From Strongylocentrotus droebachiensis (taxonomy: Eukaryota > Echinodermata > Echinoidea > Camarodonta > Strongylocentrotidae), in contig JAVYIG010000090.1 of assembly GCA_035222895.1 (NCBI GenBank), forward strand, positions 186,001 through 250,000: a stretch of DNA of 64,000 nucleotides, written 5' to 3'. Under the pieces are notes generated by a model that saw nothing but the letters and a program-made list of their open reading frames with translations, did not search any database and was not told the DNA's origin. How positions within the stretch are numbered: the first letter of the stretch is position 1; each line of letters starts with the position of its first letter. Positions 1 through 10,463 of this stretch are shown piece by piece. Both the position numbers and the translations under genes were made by a program.

Positions 1-279
1 CACCCTGATATTGAGTTGCTCTTAATAGAAGTGAAACAAATAATAAAAGAGAGAAACAGGTCAGTGAGATTTTGAGCAAAATCCTATTAAAATCAGAAAG
101 ATATAACTATTCTAAGGTGCGATCAGTCAAACAAAAATTGGCAACGCTGTGACGTATCTGAGCTCCCCTCTGATTCACCCTGTGCTAAAAAGCGTGACAT
201 ATATATATGTATATTCCCATAAGAAAATTTTCAATCATAATTTTATATCCACTCTAAATATATTCATTGCTTGGCTATA

Positions 280-354
280 ACCATGGTAATAAGTGTAAAG
301 CGCCATGAGCGTCAGAGCCTGGCGGATACCGGCGCTATATCCATATTATTATTA
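280..354 (+). mobile_element. LINE/SINE 3' tail of CR1/L2 type
   Basis: A short GC-containing block with the inverted words CGCC and GGCG (AAGCGCC... GGCGCTATATCC) runs into an ATT microsatellite. The same layout, a GCGCC/GGCGC word pair then (ATT)n, ends the LINE copies near 9981 and 31741, so this reads as a severely 5'-truncated tail of a similar element. The ATT tail was later split by the inverted-repeat element that follows; ATT repeats resume after 1412. Confidence 0.45.
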
Positions 355-356
355 TA

Positions 357-1409
357 GGATTTTCCGGCCAAATTCGCGAGTTTGTCAGTTTAATTAATTT
401 GTCTTGCGTTCAAATTCGACGGTTTTAAAATTAGTTTTCAAATCTATGCAGTTTTCGTTAGAATATATGAATGTTTCATTCAAATTAATGAATAATGTGC
501 TTCTTTCGCGATTTGGTCATTCGATTTGGCGCAACACGATTTCTGACATCGCGAAGGTGTACTTTTTGCATTCGAATTCATTTGCAGCATTCAAATTAGA
601 ATGTGTGCACTTAAATTGATGGTCAATATATACATTTCTCGTTTATTTCATACTTTTTATAGCTCATTCTTTTTCTTTCAAGATTGATTTTTCCATGTGT
701 ATTTCATCATATTTTATTTTCTTGCATTTATACACTTTATATACTTTTAGATTTATCTGATATTCATCATCCTTTAAGTTTGATTGTTAGTGGGAAAAAA
801 CGACTTACATCTATGGACTGGATGGTCTCAATATTTTTGTAAATTTTCATGTATAAGGAAGTTGTTTGTCTTCTGTTTCATCATAAATTTATCACAATTT
901 CATTATGGAGGAAGGGTGCAATATTGTAACTGAGGTAGGTATTTTTGTATCCCCACTTTTCCGGGGTATATGAACATGTCTGTGCAGAAATGCCATATCC
1001 TTTGATGTCGCCTCTTCTTTACCTAATTTCTGACTACACCCATATGCATTGTCCTCAAAATTAATAAATGGAATAACAGAAAAGACCCTAATGGCATATC
1101 ATGCATTTAATTGCATTTTTTTAAACTGTAAACGTGTGTTGGATTTCTTCCCCCTAACATTCCTAACTTGAATAAACATAATTTGAATGATAAAAATGAC
1201 GCCTCGACAAGTAACGATTAATTTGAATGCTAGTTGAACAGTTTCTTAATTAAATGACAGATCTATGAAACCCTTCGACCAAAATCCTAAATTAAATACC
1301 AAAACGGGAAAATTGAATGATAATTGGCATGGCAAAGCCGATCTGCGCTAACTTAAATGCAAAGTAAATGAATTCGAATGACAAACTCGCGAATTTCGCC
1401 GGGAAATCC
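357..1409. mobile_element. TA-flanked DNA transposon with long terminal inverted repeats, non-coding
   Basis: The left end GGATTTTCCGGCCAAATTCG and the right end read on the other strand (GGATTTCCCGGCGAAATTCG) match closely and both continue into GCGAGTTTGTC. TA dinucleotides lie directly outside both ends (355-356 and 1410-1411), as expected for a TA target duplication. Each inner flank is rich in CATTCAAATT or AATTTGAATG, giving a long imperfect inverted repeat. No transposase is visible. It sits inside the (ATT)n tail of an older element. A Tc1/mariner-like origin is suggested by TA, not proven. Confidence 0.75.
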
Positions 1410-1770
1410 TATATTATTATTATTTATATTTATTGCAAATATGTTTTATACAACCCCTGTATGAAACCAAAAAGATGTATTCCGTCATCAATAACTACAA
1501 ACATTTAAGTTCATGAAATTTTCTGTACAGAGCAAATAGGAAAGGAGCTCACAATATACGTCTTAGTGTTTCCAATTCGTGTTTCACCAATAAAAACTCA
1601 AAAAATACACAACTTTCCTATTTTAAATTAGATATTGCTCAAACTTTCACTCATTTGTTTCCCGCACTTTTTCTGCTTCTATTAAAACCAACTTAATACC
1701 ATGGATGACTTTCCCTTTCACTTTAAAAATTGTACACAGAATTTCACAGTTATATTTCAAATACATCGTA

Positions 1771-2688
1771 CACTGTAAAAAAGAATTTGTTCATTGGTAA
1801 TTTTTACGTATTTTTTCCATGTAGAATTTACTTGAAAACATTAGTTTTGCCACTTACGCACTAAATTTAAGTCTTGCTAACTCAAACTTTCAATTTAGTA
1901 GAACATACGTGGAATATTTAAGTAAAATCAAATACATAAGAACTTAAGTAATTTCAGCTTGTATTAATTTAGTAATTTTAACTCAAAATCAGAAATTATA
2001 CGTATTACTCAAACAATTTATGTTGATTATTCTTATCTTTTTAAAGTAAGGACCGATGCAGTGCGTAATAGAGATATTTACATAATTGATGAATATTCAT
2101 TAAGACCAAATTAAACTCTTTTTTAAATAAAACAATTCTTTTTTGTGGTTGAATGAAAATTTAAGGAATTTAAAACATTTACTAATTCATTTAACATGGC
2201 TAAGTAAAGACAAGACAATTTTTAATTGTTACCCAGTTCAAAACAAATAAAAACTTGATATTTCAGGAAATTGTCAACCAATTTTCCTTTTAAGATGCTA
2301 CGATCAAGTATATATACAATTTGGAGCCTTTCAATAAGTGTCGAATTGAAGCGTATGTAATAGTTTGGGATGGTGGTAGATATATATACGGTTAAATCTT
2401 AAATAGAAGTAGTGAATGATTAGTGGATGTTACCTATTAGATGGGTACCAAATCGTGCAATATGTAATCGTATCATAGCTTTTTTTTAATTATCTAAAAT
2501 GATTACAATACTTAAATTATTTACGTTAATGTAACTCGATTTAACTGAGTAAAAATGTATTCAGCAAAATAAGTAAATTCTACTTAAGATGCCGTAGGTA
2601 ATATTTAGGTAATATTTACTTAATAAAAATAAGGCAATTCTTTTCCTCAATTTTATTGAGTTATTTCGACTATTTTTTTTTTACAGTG
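1771..2688. mobile_element. TA-flanked MITE with CACTGTAAAAAA ends
   Basis: The left end reads CACTGTAAAAAAG and the right end TTTTTTTTACAGTG, an inverted repeat of about 12 bp. TA is present just outside each end (1769-1770 and 2689-2690). The 0.9-kb interior is AT-rich, full of AACTTAAGTAA-like words on both strands, and has no open frame of note. Superfamily uncertain; TA-inserting or hAT-like families both include CACTGTAAAAAA-type ends. Confidence 0.72.
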
Positions 2689-3989
2689 TATAAATAAACT
2701 AAATTTGACACAAAAGGCATTGGATAAAGCAAATTATAAGTTTTATAACCTTACATAAACCACATTTCACATTGGATGTTCACGAAAAATAATCCTACTT
2801 TTTATTACGACTCAAACGTTAAAAAAAATATAACATTCATTGAATGATTTTACTATTTTAGCATCAAACACATATTTTTCTAACAATATGTCAAACATTA
2901 ACTTTTAAAAACTCATAGATCTATTTCAAATATTTCAAATATAAAGTTTTACAAAATTGCAGCAGTTAGTTCTGACTAATTCTAAAAAGAACATCCCCAT
3001 ACCTCTTCCCCGTCCATTCTTGCATTAAAAAAAAGAAAAATGGAAACGCTTCCCATACTCTCTAACACATTATTACGTCTTCTTCCTCTCCATACATACC
3101 CCATATAAAGCCACTCACAACATCCGCATTGAAATCGCTATTTTAGGTTTTAAGTTGGTAATTTGCAGCAAAAATGTGGGTTTGTATAATGAGCTGGTGC
3201 AGTGGCATTAAGAGAGATTCTTGTATGATGAATTATCTTTATTTATCTGCAAAACCTTTTCACATAATCTTGAAAGCAAACAATGAGGGCAACATTGTAT
3301 TATCAAATGAAAAAGGGCCGTCCACGTTTTTTCATTTATTTAAAAAAGGGACATCCAAATGTTTTCATCACTGCATCTAATCAATGTAGACATTATTTCT
3401 CTTCTGTATGTTTATTGCCACCAAAATTGAAGGAAAATGTGTGTTTGAAATGAGAATTTTCAGTCGAATGCTCAAGAGTGCTTCATGCATTCATGCATGG
3501 GTCCAGACATTGAGAGGCACCGACATCATGGGGGGGGGGGACGGTCTTACTCGGCCGATGACGTTCAAGTTAATAAAGTAGGCATATATTTAGAAGAGGA
3601 TTTCTTTTTCCCATCTTTTTGTGTTTCCTTCTTTCTTTTCACCTCTTTTCTCATTTGATGGTCGGCATATGCCGCCTGTCCCCCCCCCCCCTCCACCTAC
3701 AGCTACACCACAAACCTTCTGCATGGCAACAGAGACTTACTATCATGGCTTTTGAAAGGAAAAATTAATTTTCAATCCATCATGATTCTGATTGAAACAT
3801 ACAAGCTCTTCTGTGGTCTTTTCCTCTCAAAGTACGAAAGTCGCACGAGAGGGTGGGGGGGGGGGGGGTAAAAACCCTTATCTGGCACATTTTAAGTACT
3901 TAGTACACATAAATGAAATGTGTCCCGCAATAAATTTATACAGAAATAGGGTTTTTGTTAATGCACGTGAAACCTTCTTATCTCTCCCA

Positions 3990-3990
<1 letters not shown>

Positions 3991-4044
<54 letters not shown>

Positions 4045-4045
4045 G
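3991..4045. repeat. (CT)n microsatellite
   Basis: Near-perfect CT dinucleotide repeat with a few CTAT interruptions. Confidence 0.9.
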
Positions 4046-4465
4046 TATTTCTCTCTGCTTCCCTCTTATCTTGAGTGTTTGTCGAAAAAATATTTTCAGG
4101 CTAGATCGAGCCCGAACCAGGAGTTCTGAATCCACATATGGAAAAATATGTGTAAAGAAACAAAATACATGAATAATGAATAATGTGTCTATTTGCAAAA
4201 GCCTTAGACAGAATCGATGCAGTCAACAAACGTCTTTATGTTAAGAGCCTTATGTATGACACATACATGTATTTATGTTAAATCATTACTGGCTAGCCTA
4301 AGATTGCAGTTGTGTAATTTGATTTTGTCTAAAAACATTTGGGTATTACGAATGAAAGTAGTTTCATCTTGATGCGTGTAAACTGAGTAAACTGAAACTG
4401 AAACAGATTTGAAACCGAAACACTGTTTTCTTTATATACACTGTGAACAGAATGAGATATCACCA

Positions 4466-4953
4466 CCTTGTGAAGGATCTTATTTCCTTAATCTGTAATT
4501 CATCCCTTGATTCATGCAAAAGCTCTTTTCATAGTTTTACTTTGTAGAACGTTGTGACCGGCTTGTAACAATCACTCACTTAACTATCTTATCACGTTTT
4601 AGATCCAAGCTATCTAATCTTCGAAGGGTAGGGTTGACAATTTGGGGTTTCTTTTACAGGCCGGTAAATCACGAATACTCACATTTTTTGCGAGTACACA
4701 ACATGACTCTTTTCGTTCTTAACAAACCCCAGACTTTACCACTTAAAAAAGTACAAGTGCTTGTTATTGAAATTATTCGTATATTTTATATATATACTCT
4801 TTTTATATTAGTTTACATGTACTCTTGGTTATCGTCCGATAGTGTGTTCTACGAAAGTACTCAGAACGTGATAACGTGTGTTACACAAGACCTTTTGAAG
4901 GACCCTTCCCCTTAATCTATATTTCACCCCTTGATTTATGCAAAAGCTCCGTT
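4466..4953 (+). repeat. Diverged direct duplication (4466-4530 and 4891-4953)
   Basis: The two stretches share the same ordered words: CCTTGTGAAGGA, CTTAATCT, CACCCCTTGAT (or CATCCCTTGAT) and ATGCAAAAGCTC. They are about 425 bp apart in direct orientation. This is an old local duplication or two copies of one dispersed repeat; no coding sense is visible. Confidence 0.6.
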
Positions 4954-6558
4954 CATTTTTTATATCATTGGGACCTACTGTGTCCTACATAATCGAAAGG
5001 ATTGCCTCACCCGTGCAATCAGAATCAATTACGTAATTTATTCAGGAGCTCGAATTTTGCACTATATAAAAAGTCATTATTATTTCATTATGTGACAAAA
5101 TGATAGTGCTTCTGTATCCGAATGACAATTGAATATAAACATCTTCCTCGGTAGAACATGGACGCTGTTATATTGATTAAACGTGACCTTGTCTATGCAC
5201 TATACGTGTATTAATTTCTCATTAGGCCGAAGTAAAATCAAGGACTGACATGTAAATTACAAATCAATAAAACATCAACGTTCTCGATAAAATATACATT
5301 GATATGTATTCTGATTATAGTGCAAAAGCCCTTGAATTGGCTATTATACGTTCACTCTAAAAACACAATTATTCTTGACAAACCAAGCAAAATCTGGGGG
5401 ATATAAATAAAACTGTAGGCTTATAATTACAATATAAGGCTGACGAATTTCTAGGGGCTTTTTTTTATAATACTGATTATACTTTCAACTGAAGGATAAT
5501 TGTGAATTCTTTTGTAAATGCACTTTTATCTAAATCAGTTTTTTTTCATTTCTATCTCTTTTTCCTCCTTCACTTTTGGGTTTTGCGCTCCATTACTTTT
5601 TTTTTTAAACAGGTTCAGGTCTCTATTATTGTAAATGAAATATGATTGTAAGTAGTACGATATATTGTAAAGTGATGTTTGAGGAAAACAAGAGCAACAT
5701 TTTAATCTTCTCTCTTAATTTGTATGTTTCCACTATGGGGTGACGACATAAAAAGAGCTAGTCACATCGGAGACTGCATTCTCTGTTGGCTTAATTCTTT
5801 CCATCGGGTCTTCGCGTCTTTAGGTTATATGAACTTCAAACCTTTTATTTCTGTACACAATGGACAAGAAAAAATGTCCCTTGATGCGTGAAAAACAGAA
5901 ATTGATGAATGTCAAATAACTTACCAACTGTTAGATATACGATGAATTTCCTCCCAGTCAATCGAATTCAAGGATTCCATTAATTACATCAATTATCAAT
6001 AATAAGTTGTATGAACAATACTTTTTATGAAATAGGGTTCAGTACAAGGAGAATAGAATCTGCTAGGATTTATATGATTTTTTCAAGCTCTTTCATTTTT
6101 GTCTCCTTTTATTCAAGAGCTATTTTTTTTTTTTTTTTTTTTTTTTGGCTGCGCGCGCTGGTGGCTGCCCGCCCACACTGCACTGCTCTCTGATTTTTCA
6201 CTGATTTTGTTGTTTTCATGTGTCATCTCTATTTCTATTTTTGATATTTCATTGTACTTATATCCTGGATGTTACTAGTCAAATTTGGAAGCATTTAGGT
6301 CAGTATTTTTGATGTACTTATTTTGTGAAGTTTTCGAGATTGCTTGAGGTTGTACTCGCACATACAGTACACAGTAGAAGACATGCTATACACATGTCAT
6401 AGTGTAGTTGGTTTGTTCACTCAAGCCTAAAGTCTGTGCTGACTTTCTTTCTTTGTTTGCTTTGAATAGGCCTGTACTATCACAATGAATCTCACCACTT
6501 CAGTAGCTTTTGTGTGCTGTGTGGTCATGTTGTACTGTAGGTGTCATGTAATGCAACA

Positions 6559-9500
6559 ATGGTGTCATCCCGGTGTCATGCTTCTGATCTGGTTTCTGAT
6601 CCACATGTACAAAATGTTCCCTACATGTATTTAGAAGCTAGACCTGATGCATATCCGTTGAAGTTGAAATTGAAAGGAAAACATTTTTGTGCTCCAGTAC
6701 AGTTATACGCTAACAGTGTATCCACTTTTCAGATTTTGATTTTGTTATCTGGCGATGTGAATCCGAACCCAGGCCCTGTCACACATAACTCGGCCTCCTC
6801 GGATAACGATAACAGTACGAGGTATTCTATATCATACAAGTATGATAGTAAAACACTTCACTCCTTTAATTCGCGTTCATATTCACTACTGTGGCGTGAA
6901 CAGAATGAGGAATTATGTAATATTATTATGTCTTTAGGTATTAACAGACATGACATAGGGCGGAAGACACATCGAGGTATGAAGGGGGGCCGTGATCGTT
7001 TTAATAACAACCTCAAACTTGGTATGTTGAATTGCCGTTCTGTTCGTAATAAATCTACCTTATTAGAGGAATTTATTATTGACCATAGTTTAGATTTTAC
7101 ATGTGTTTGTGAAACTTGGCTAACTGCATCTGACGATGCAGTGATTGCTGATCTTTGCCCTCGTGGTTATCTGTTCAAGCACCATCCCAGAGCTGCTAAA
7201 CGTGGCGGCGGGGTCGGCTTTCTCTACAGGGACAGTATCCACGTCGATATTAATCCAACAGGCAAATTCGAAACCTTTGAATCAATGTCTGGAACTGTAT
7301 CTGGCGGCTCTACACAGCTCGACATTATAGTCATATACAGACCACCAGGGTACCAGTCTTTCACTCAGTTTCTTATCGACTTCTCTGCGCTTCTTGATGA
7401 GAGGTTGTGCAAACCATACCCACTTTTGATCACCGGAGATCTAAACATCCATCTAGATAACTCTTCATCCCAGCATACACTCAGGTTTGTGGACCTTATT
7501 AACAGTCATGGCCTATCTCAGTTGGTTACATCGCCGACTCACGACAAAGGTCACATTCTGGACGTCGTCCTGGTGCGCAATTCAGACAATTTGTCAATTT
7601 CGAAGCCGAGTATCGTTCAAGGTTTATCAGATCATGCTGCTATCACTTGTGTACTTCGCTTCACTAAGCCTGCACGCACCGACAGAACATTTGCTTCCCG
7701 TAATATTAAAGACATAAACAGGATAGCCTTCGCGAAGGATGTTGCTGAGAGCGACATTATGCCCTTAACGTCAGAGAGTGTCAACACAGCTACTAGTCGC
7801 TACAACACCATTCTTTCTTCGCTCCTTGATATTCACGCTCCTGCCAAGATCCGCAAGGTTAGAGACCGTCAGGACAATCCCTGGTACAACGGCGAGATTA
7901 CTGCTGAGAAACGTAAACGTAGGCAGCTTGAGCGGAGATGGCGATCTAACGGCAAGCTTCACATCGACAAAGAGATGTTCCGTGCGCAACGAGATTTCAC
8001 GAACTCTCTCATCGAACGAGCCAAACGTTCGTACTTTGTCGGGCTAATCGATAAATGTGGACATGACTCTAAGAAACTCTTCTCTACGGCCAATCGTCTC
8101 TTAAATCGGAAACAGAACTCTCCACTCCCAAGACATGCTGATAGTAAAGAACTGGCTCAAAGATTTATTCAGTTCTTCCGCTCCAAGGTTCAGAATATTC
8201 AGGACAGTCTCACTCCTGACTTAACTCCACCTGATCCTGTCACGTCAGCATCCCTCGAGACGATTCAACCTACCACCTCCGATGAGATACAATCACTGCT
8301 TCATAGATTGCCAGCTAAGTCGTGTAAACTAGACCCTGTCTATACTGTTCTCATTAAGGATTGTTCCTCTTCATTTGCCTCTGTTATTTCACAGATTGTC
8401 AACTTTAGTATCGTTCAGGCATGTGTACCTTCTGTCCTTAAAACGGCACACATTCTTCCTTTACTGAAGAAACCCAATCTTGATTCTGAATTACTAAGTA
8501 ATTACCGTCCAGTTTCTAATCTCCCGTTTTTGTTTAAAATACTTGAGAGGGTGGTGTTCTCTAGATTAAATGATTACTGTCTCGATAATGACCTCCTTGA
8601 CCCATTTCAATCTGCATACCGTCCCCACCACAGTGTAGAAACCCTCCTTGTTAATGTATCCAACTTTATACTCCAGGAGATGGATGGCGGAAAAGTAACT
8701 GCTATGGTACTCCTTGATTTGTCTTCCGCCTTTGACACTGTTAACCACACTGTTTTGGTGAATACCCTCATGTCACTCGGTATTAAAGGTCAAGCCCTGG
8801 AATGGTTTAAATCATACCTGTCATGCCATTCTCAAGCTGTCTTGATAAACGGCTGCCTTTCAGATTTTGTACCACTTACATGCGGAGTTCCGCAAGGCTC
8901 TGTGGGCGGGCCCACGCTGTTTTCGTTATATTTAACGGGTTTGAAGAATATTTTTCATCACCATTCTCTCTCTTATCATGTTTATGCTGATGATATTCAA
9001 ATATATACTTCTTTCAAACCCAATCAGAGCAATGCAGCCAGCGCTATCCATAACATTGAGACTTGTGTACAAGATGTTCATAATTGGTTAAACTCACATT
9101 CTCTTAAATTAAATCTCGCCAAATGCGAATTTATAATGTATGGTTCTAAGACTCAGTTAGAGAAGATTTCTATCACTTCAATTACTCTTGCTGGACATGA
9201 AACTACCCTATCTAGTGTATGTCGCAACCTTGGTGTGTTTCTCGACTCAAACATGACAATGTCTACACAAATTCAATATGTCTCAAAATCAGTACGTTAT
9301 CAGTTACGCAATTTGGGTTTTATTCGTAAATATCTTAACCGTAGTGCCACTGAGAAAATTACTCATGCTTTAATTTCTTCTCGCTTGGATTTTGGTAATG
9401 GCCTTTTGTTTAGTTCGCCTCACAACCTACTCGCAAAATTACAAAGATTACAGAATGCTGCTGCCCGTGTCGTGACCCTGTCCAACAAGTACAGTCACAT

Positions 9501-9831
9501 CACACCAGTCCTCAAATCACTCCATTGGTTGCCCGTAGAAAAACGTGTTGTTTTCAAGATTATTTTGCTATTATTTCACTGTATACATGGCTCTGCTCCG
9601 CAGTATAACATCGGCTTGATTAAGCATTACTTTCCTTCTAGACAGCTACGTTCTCAAAACTCTGGCTTACTTGTTACTCCTAGGGTTAAAACAAAGTGGG
9701 GGGAGCGAACCTTCGCTCATGCTGGGCCTTCTTTATGGAATACTCTCCCTCAATGGATTAAGAATAGCAGTTCTGCTGAAGTTTTAAAAAACAATCTTAA
9801 GAAATATCTGTTTAATTTAGCTTATAATTGA
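6559..9831 (+). CDS. LINE polyprotein: 2A-like N-terminus, APE endonuclease, reverse transcriptase
   Basis: The frame is open from GTG at 6541, directly after a TAG stop, but the first ATG is at 6559, giving about 1090 residues. Residue numbers here count from 6541. The N-terminal part ends in a hydrophobic run and a 2A-like motif (71-79). The APE endonuclease spans about 159-375: GMLNCRS at 161, the catalytic Glu in ETWL (E191), TGDLN (D300) and the SDH pair (D364, H365). The reverse transcriptase spans about 625-890: NYRPVSN, the LDLSSAFD box with catalytic D726, GVPQGS near 782 and the YADD box with D817 and D818. A C-terminal region ends near SLWNTLP. It would nick a target and copy its own RNA there. 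No stop or frameshift interrupts it. The family is the CR1/L2/Rex1 group; exact clade not resolved. Confidence 0.93.
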   Translation: MVSSRCHASDLVSDPHVQNVPYMYLEARPDAYPLKLKLKGKHFCAPVQLYANSVSTFQILILLSGDVNPNPGPVTHNSASSDNDNSTRYSISYKYDSKTLHSFNSRSYSLLWREQNEELCNIIMSLGINRHDIGRKTHRGMKGGRDRFNNNLKLGMLNCRSVRNKSTLLEEFIIDHSLDFTCVCETWLTASDDAVIADLCPRGYLFKHHPRAAKRGGGVGFLYRDSIHVDINPTGKFETFESMSGTVSGGSTQLDIIVIYRPPGYQSFTQFLIDFSALLDERLCKPYPLLITGDLNIHLDNSSSQHTLRFVDLINSHGLSQLVTSPTHDKGHILDVVLVRNSDNLSISKPSIVQGLSDHAAITCVLRFTKPARTDRTFASRNIKDINRIAFAKDVAESDIMPLTSESVNTATSRYNTILSSLLDIHAPAKIRKVRDRQDNPWYNGEITAEKRKRRQLERRWRSNGKLHIDKEMFRAQRDFTNSLIERAKRSYFVGLIDKCGHDSKKLFSTANRLLNRKQNSPLPRHADSKELAQRFIQFFRSKVQNIQDSLTPDLTPPDPVTSASLETIQPTTSDEIQSLLHRLPAKSCKLDPVYTVLIKDCSSSFASVISQIVNFSIVQACVPSVLKTAHILPLLKKPNLDSELLSNYRPVSNLPFLFKILERVVFSRLNDYCLDNDLLDPFQSAYRPHHSVETLLVNVSNFILQEMDGGKVTAMVLLDLSSAFDTVNHTVLVNTLMSLGIKGQALEWFKSYLSCHSQAVLINGCLSDFVPLTCGVPQGSVGGPTLFSLYLTGLKNIFHHHSLSYHVYADDIQIYTSFKPNQSNAASAIHNIETCVQDVHNWLNSHSLKLNLAKCEFIMYGSKTQLEKISITSITLAGHETTLSSVCRNLGVFLDSNMTMSTQIQYVSKSVRYQLRNLGFIRKYLNRSATEKITHALISSRLDFGNGLLFSSPHNLLAKLQRLQNAAARVVTLSNKYSHITPVLKSLHWLPVEKRVVFKIILLLFHCIHGSAPQYNIGLIKHYFPSRQLRSQNSGLLVTPRVKTKWGERTFAHAGPSLWNTLPQWIKNSSSAEVLKNNLKKYLFNLAYN
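6721..6777 (+). other. 2A-like ribosome-skipping motif in the LINE ORF
   Basis: The codons at 6751-6777 encode GDVNPNPGP, preceded by the hydrophobic stretch FQILILLS. The consensus 2A core is D(V/I)ExNPGP, where the ribosome omits the Gly-Pro bond. Here all core residues match except that Glu is Asn. 2A-like sequences near the N-terminus of APE-type LINE proteins are known from sea urchins and other animals. If active, it would release a leader of about 72 residues from the ATG at 6559. Whether the Asn variant skips efficiently cannot be read from sequence. Confidence 0.75.
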
Positions 9832-9981
9832 TTACCATAACCTTTTATATCTGTACCTTTCCTATCGCACTTTGTATATATGTATCATGTATGTATTTCA
9901 TCTTTTGCACAAGCTGCGCCTTGAGCATTTGACTGTCAAGTGGATTTGGCGCCTTATAAATCATATGTATTATTATTATTA

Positions 9982-10463
9982 TGTTCACAAGAGAAAGCTT
10001 TTTTACAGGCAGATGCATTATCTGCAAAACATCAAATAAATTATTTAATGCAGAATGGGAAATGATTACTATTTGAATAATTAATGCCATGAACGTTTGA
10101 ACATTTCAGATAAGGTTTTAATATAAACATTGAAATTATGAGCAAATGGCGCTTAAAAGGTCTACACATGTAAACTTACATTATAGAAAGTGCAAGAATA
10201 TTATACAAATGTTAAACGAGCATTAAAAAAAGGGTCGAGGAGAAACAGCACTTTCAAAATGATAAATAAACACTTTGCACAATATTAGATTCAACCTTTA
10301 AATTGCTGGATCTAGCATTTTTAAGGGGTTCATCTATACATTTTGAAAGAATGGTCACACCCCGGCCCATTTAAAACTTCGATTTTTGTTGTTGTTGGTT
10401 GTTGTAATGATGTACTGGCTTATGGTCAGACATTAGGCACGACAAGACACAAATAGAAATGCC
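9982..10463. other. Interval between the LINE tail and the GPCR stop codon
   Basis: AT-rich, non-coding. It should contain the 3' UTR of the minus-strand GPCR gene, but no poly(A) site can be fixed with confidence. Confidence 0.4.

Larger units (their letters stand above)
2691..6120. other. Gene-poor AT-rich interval
   Basis: No gene is seen here. It holds a paired G-run and C-run (about 3531-3540 and 3679-3690), another G-run near 3855-3868, a CT microsatellite and the diverged duplication listed separately. The open frame at 3792-4172 is created by homopolymer and CT-repeat translation and is not a credible protein. Confidence 0.6.
6147..9981 (+). mobile_element. CR1/L2-group LINE, apparently full length
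   Basis: A single long open frame carries an endonuclease and a reverse transcriptase, followed by a short 3' UTR ending in a GCGCC/GGCGC-type block (about 9928-9960) and a (TAT)n tail at about 9967-9981. That kind of microsatellite tail is usual for the L2/CR1 group. The 5' end is not defined by a target duplication; a T-run ends at about 6146 and the sequence then becomes GC-richer, so the element may begin there. No separate ORF1 is visible. An intact frame argues for recent activity. A related dead copy lies at about 30950-31741. Confidence 0.82.

Noticed and set aside
3531-3690. G-run and C-run pair about 150 bp apart as another C/G-ended element
   Set aside because: Runs are in the right inverted relation, but no flanking target duplication or family similarity to 16.2/16.7 kb was found.
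6541-6558. GTG at 6541 as LINE start codon
   Set aside because: It merely follows an upstream stop; the first ATG in frame is at 6559 and is the likelier eukaryotic start.
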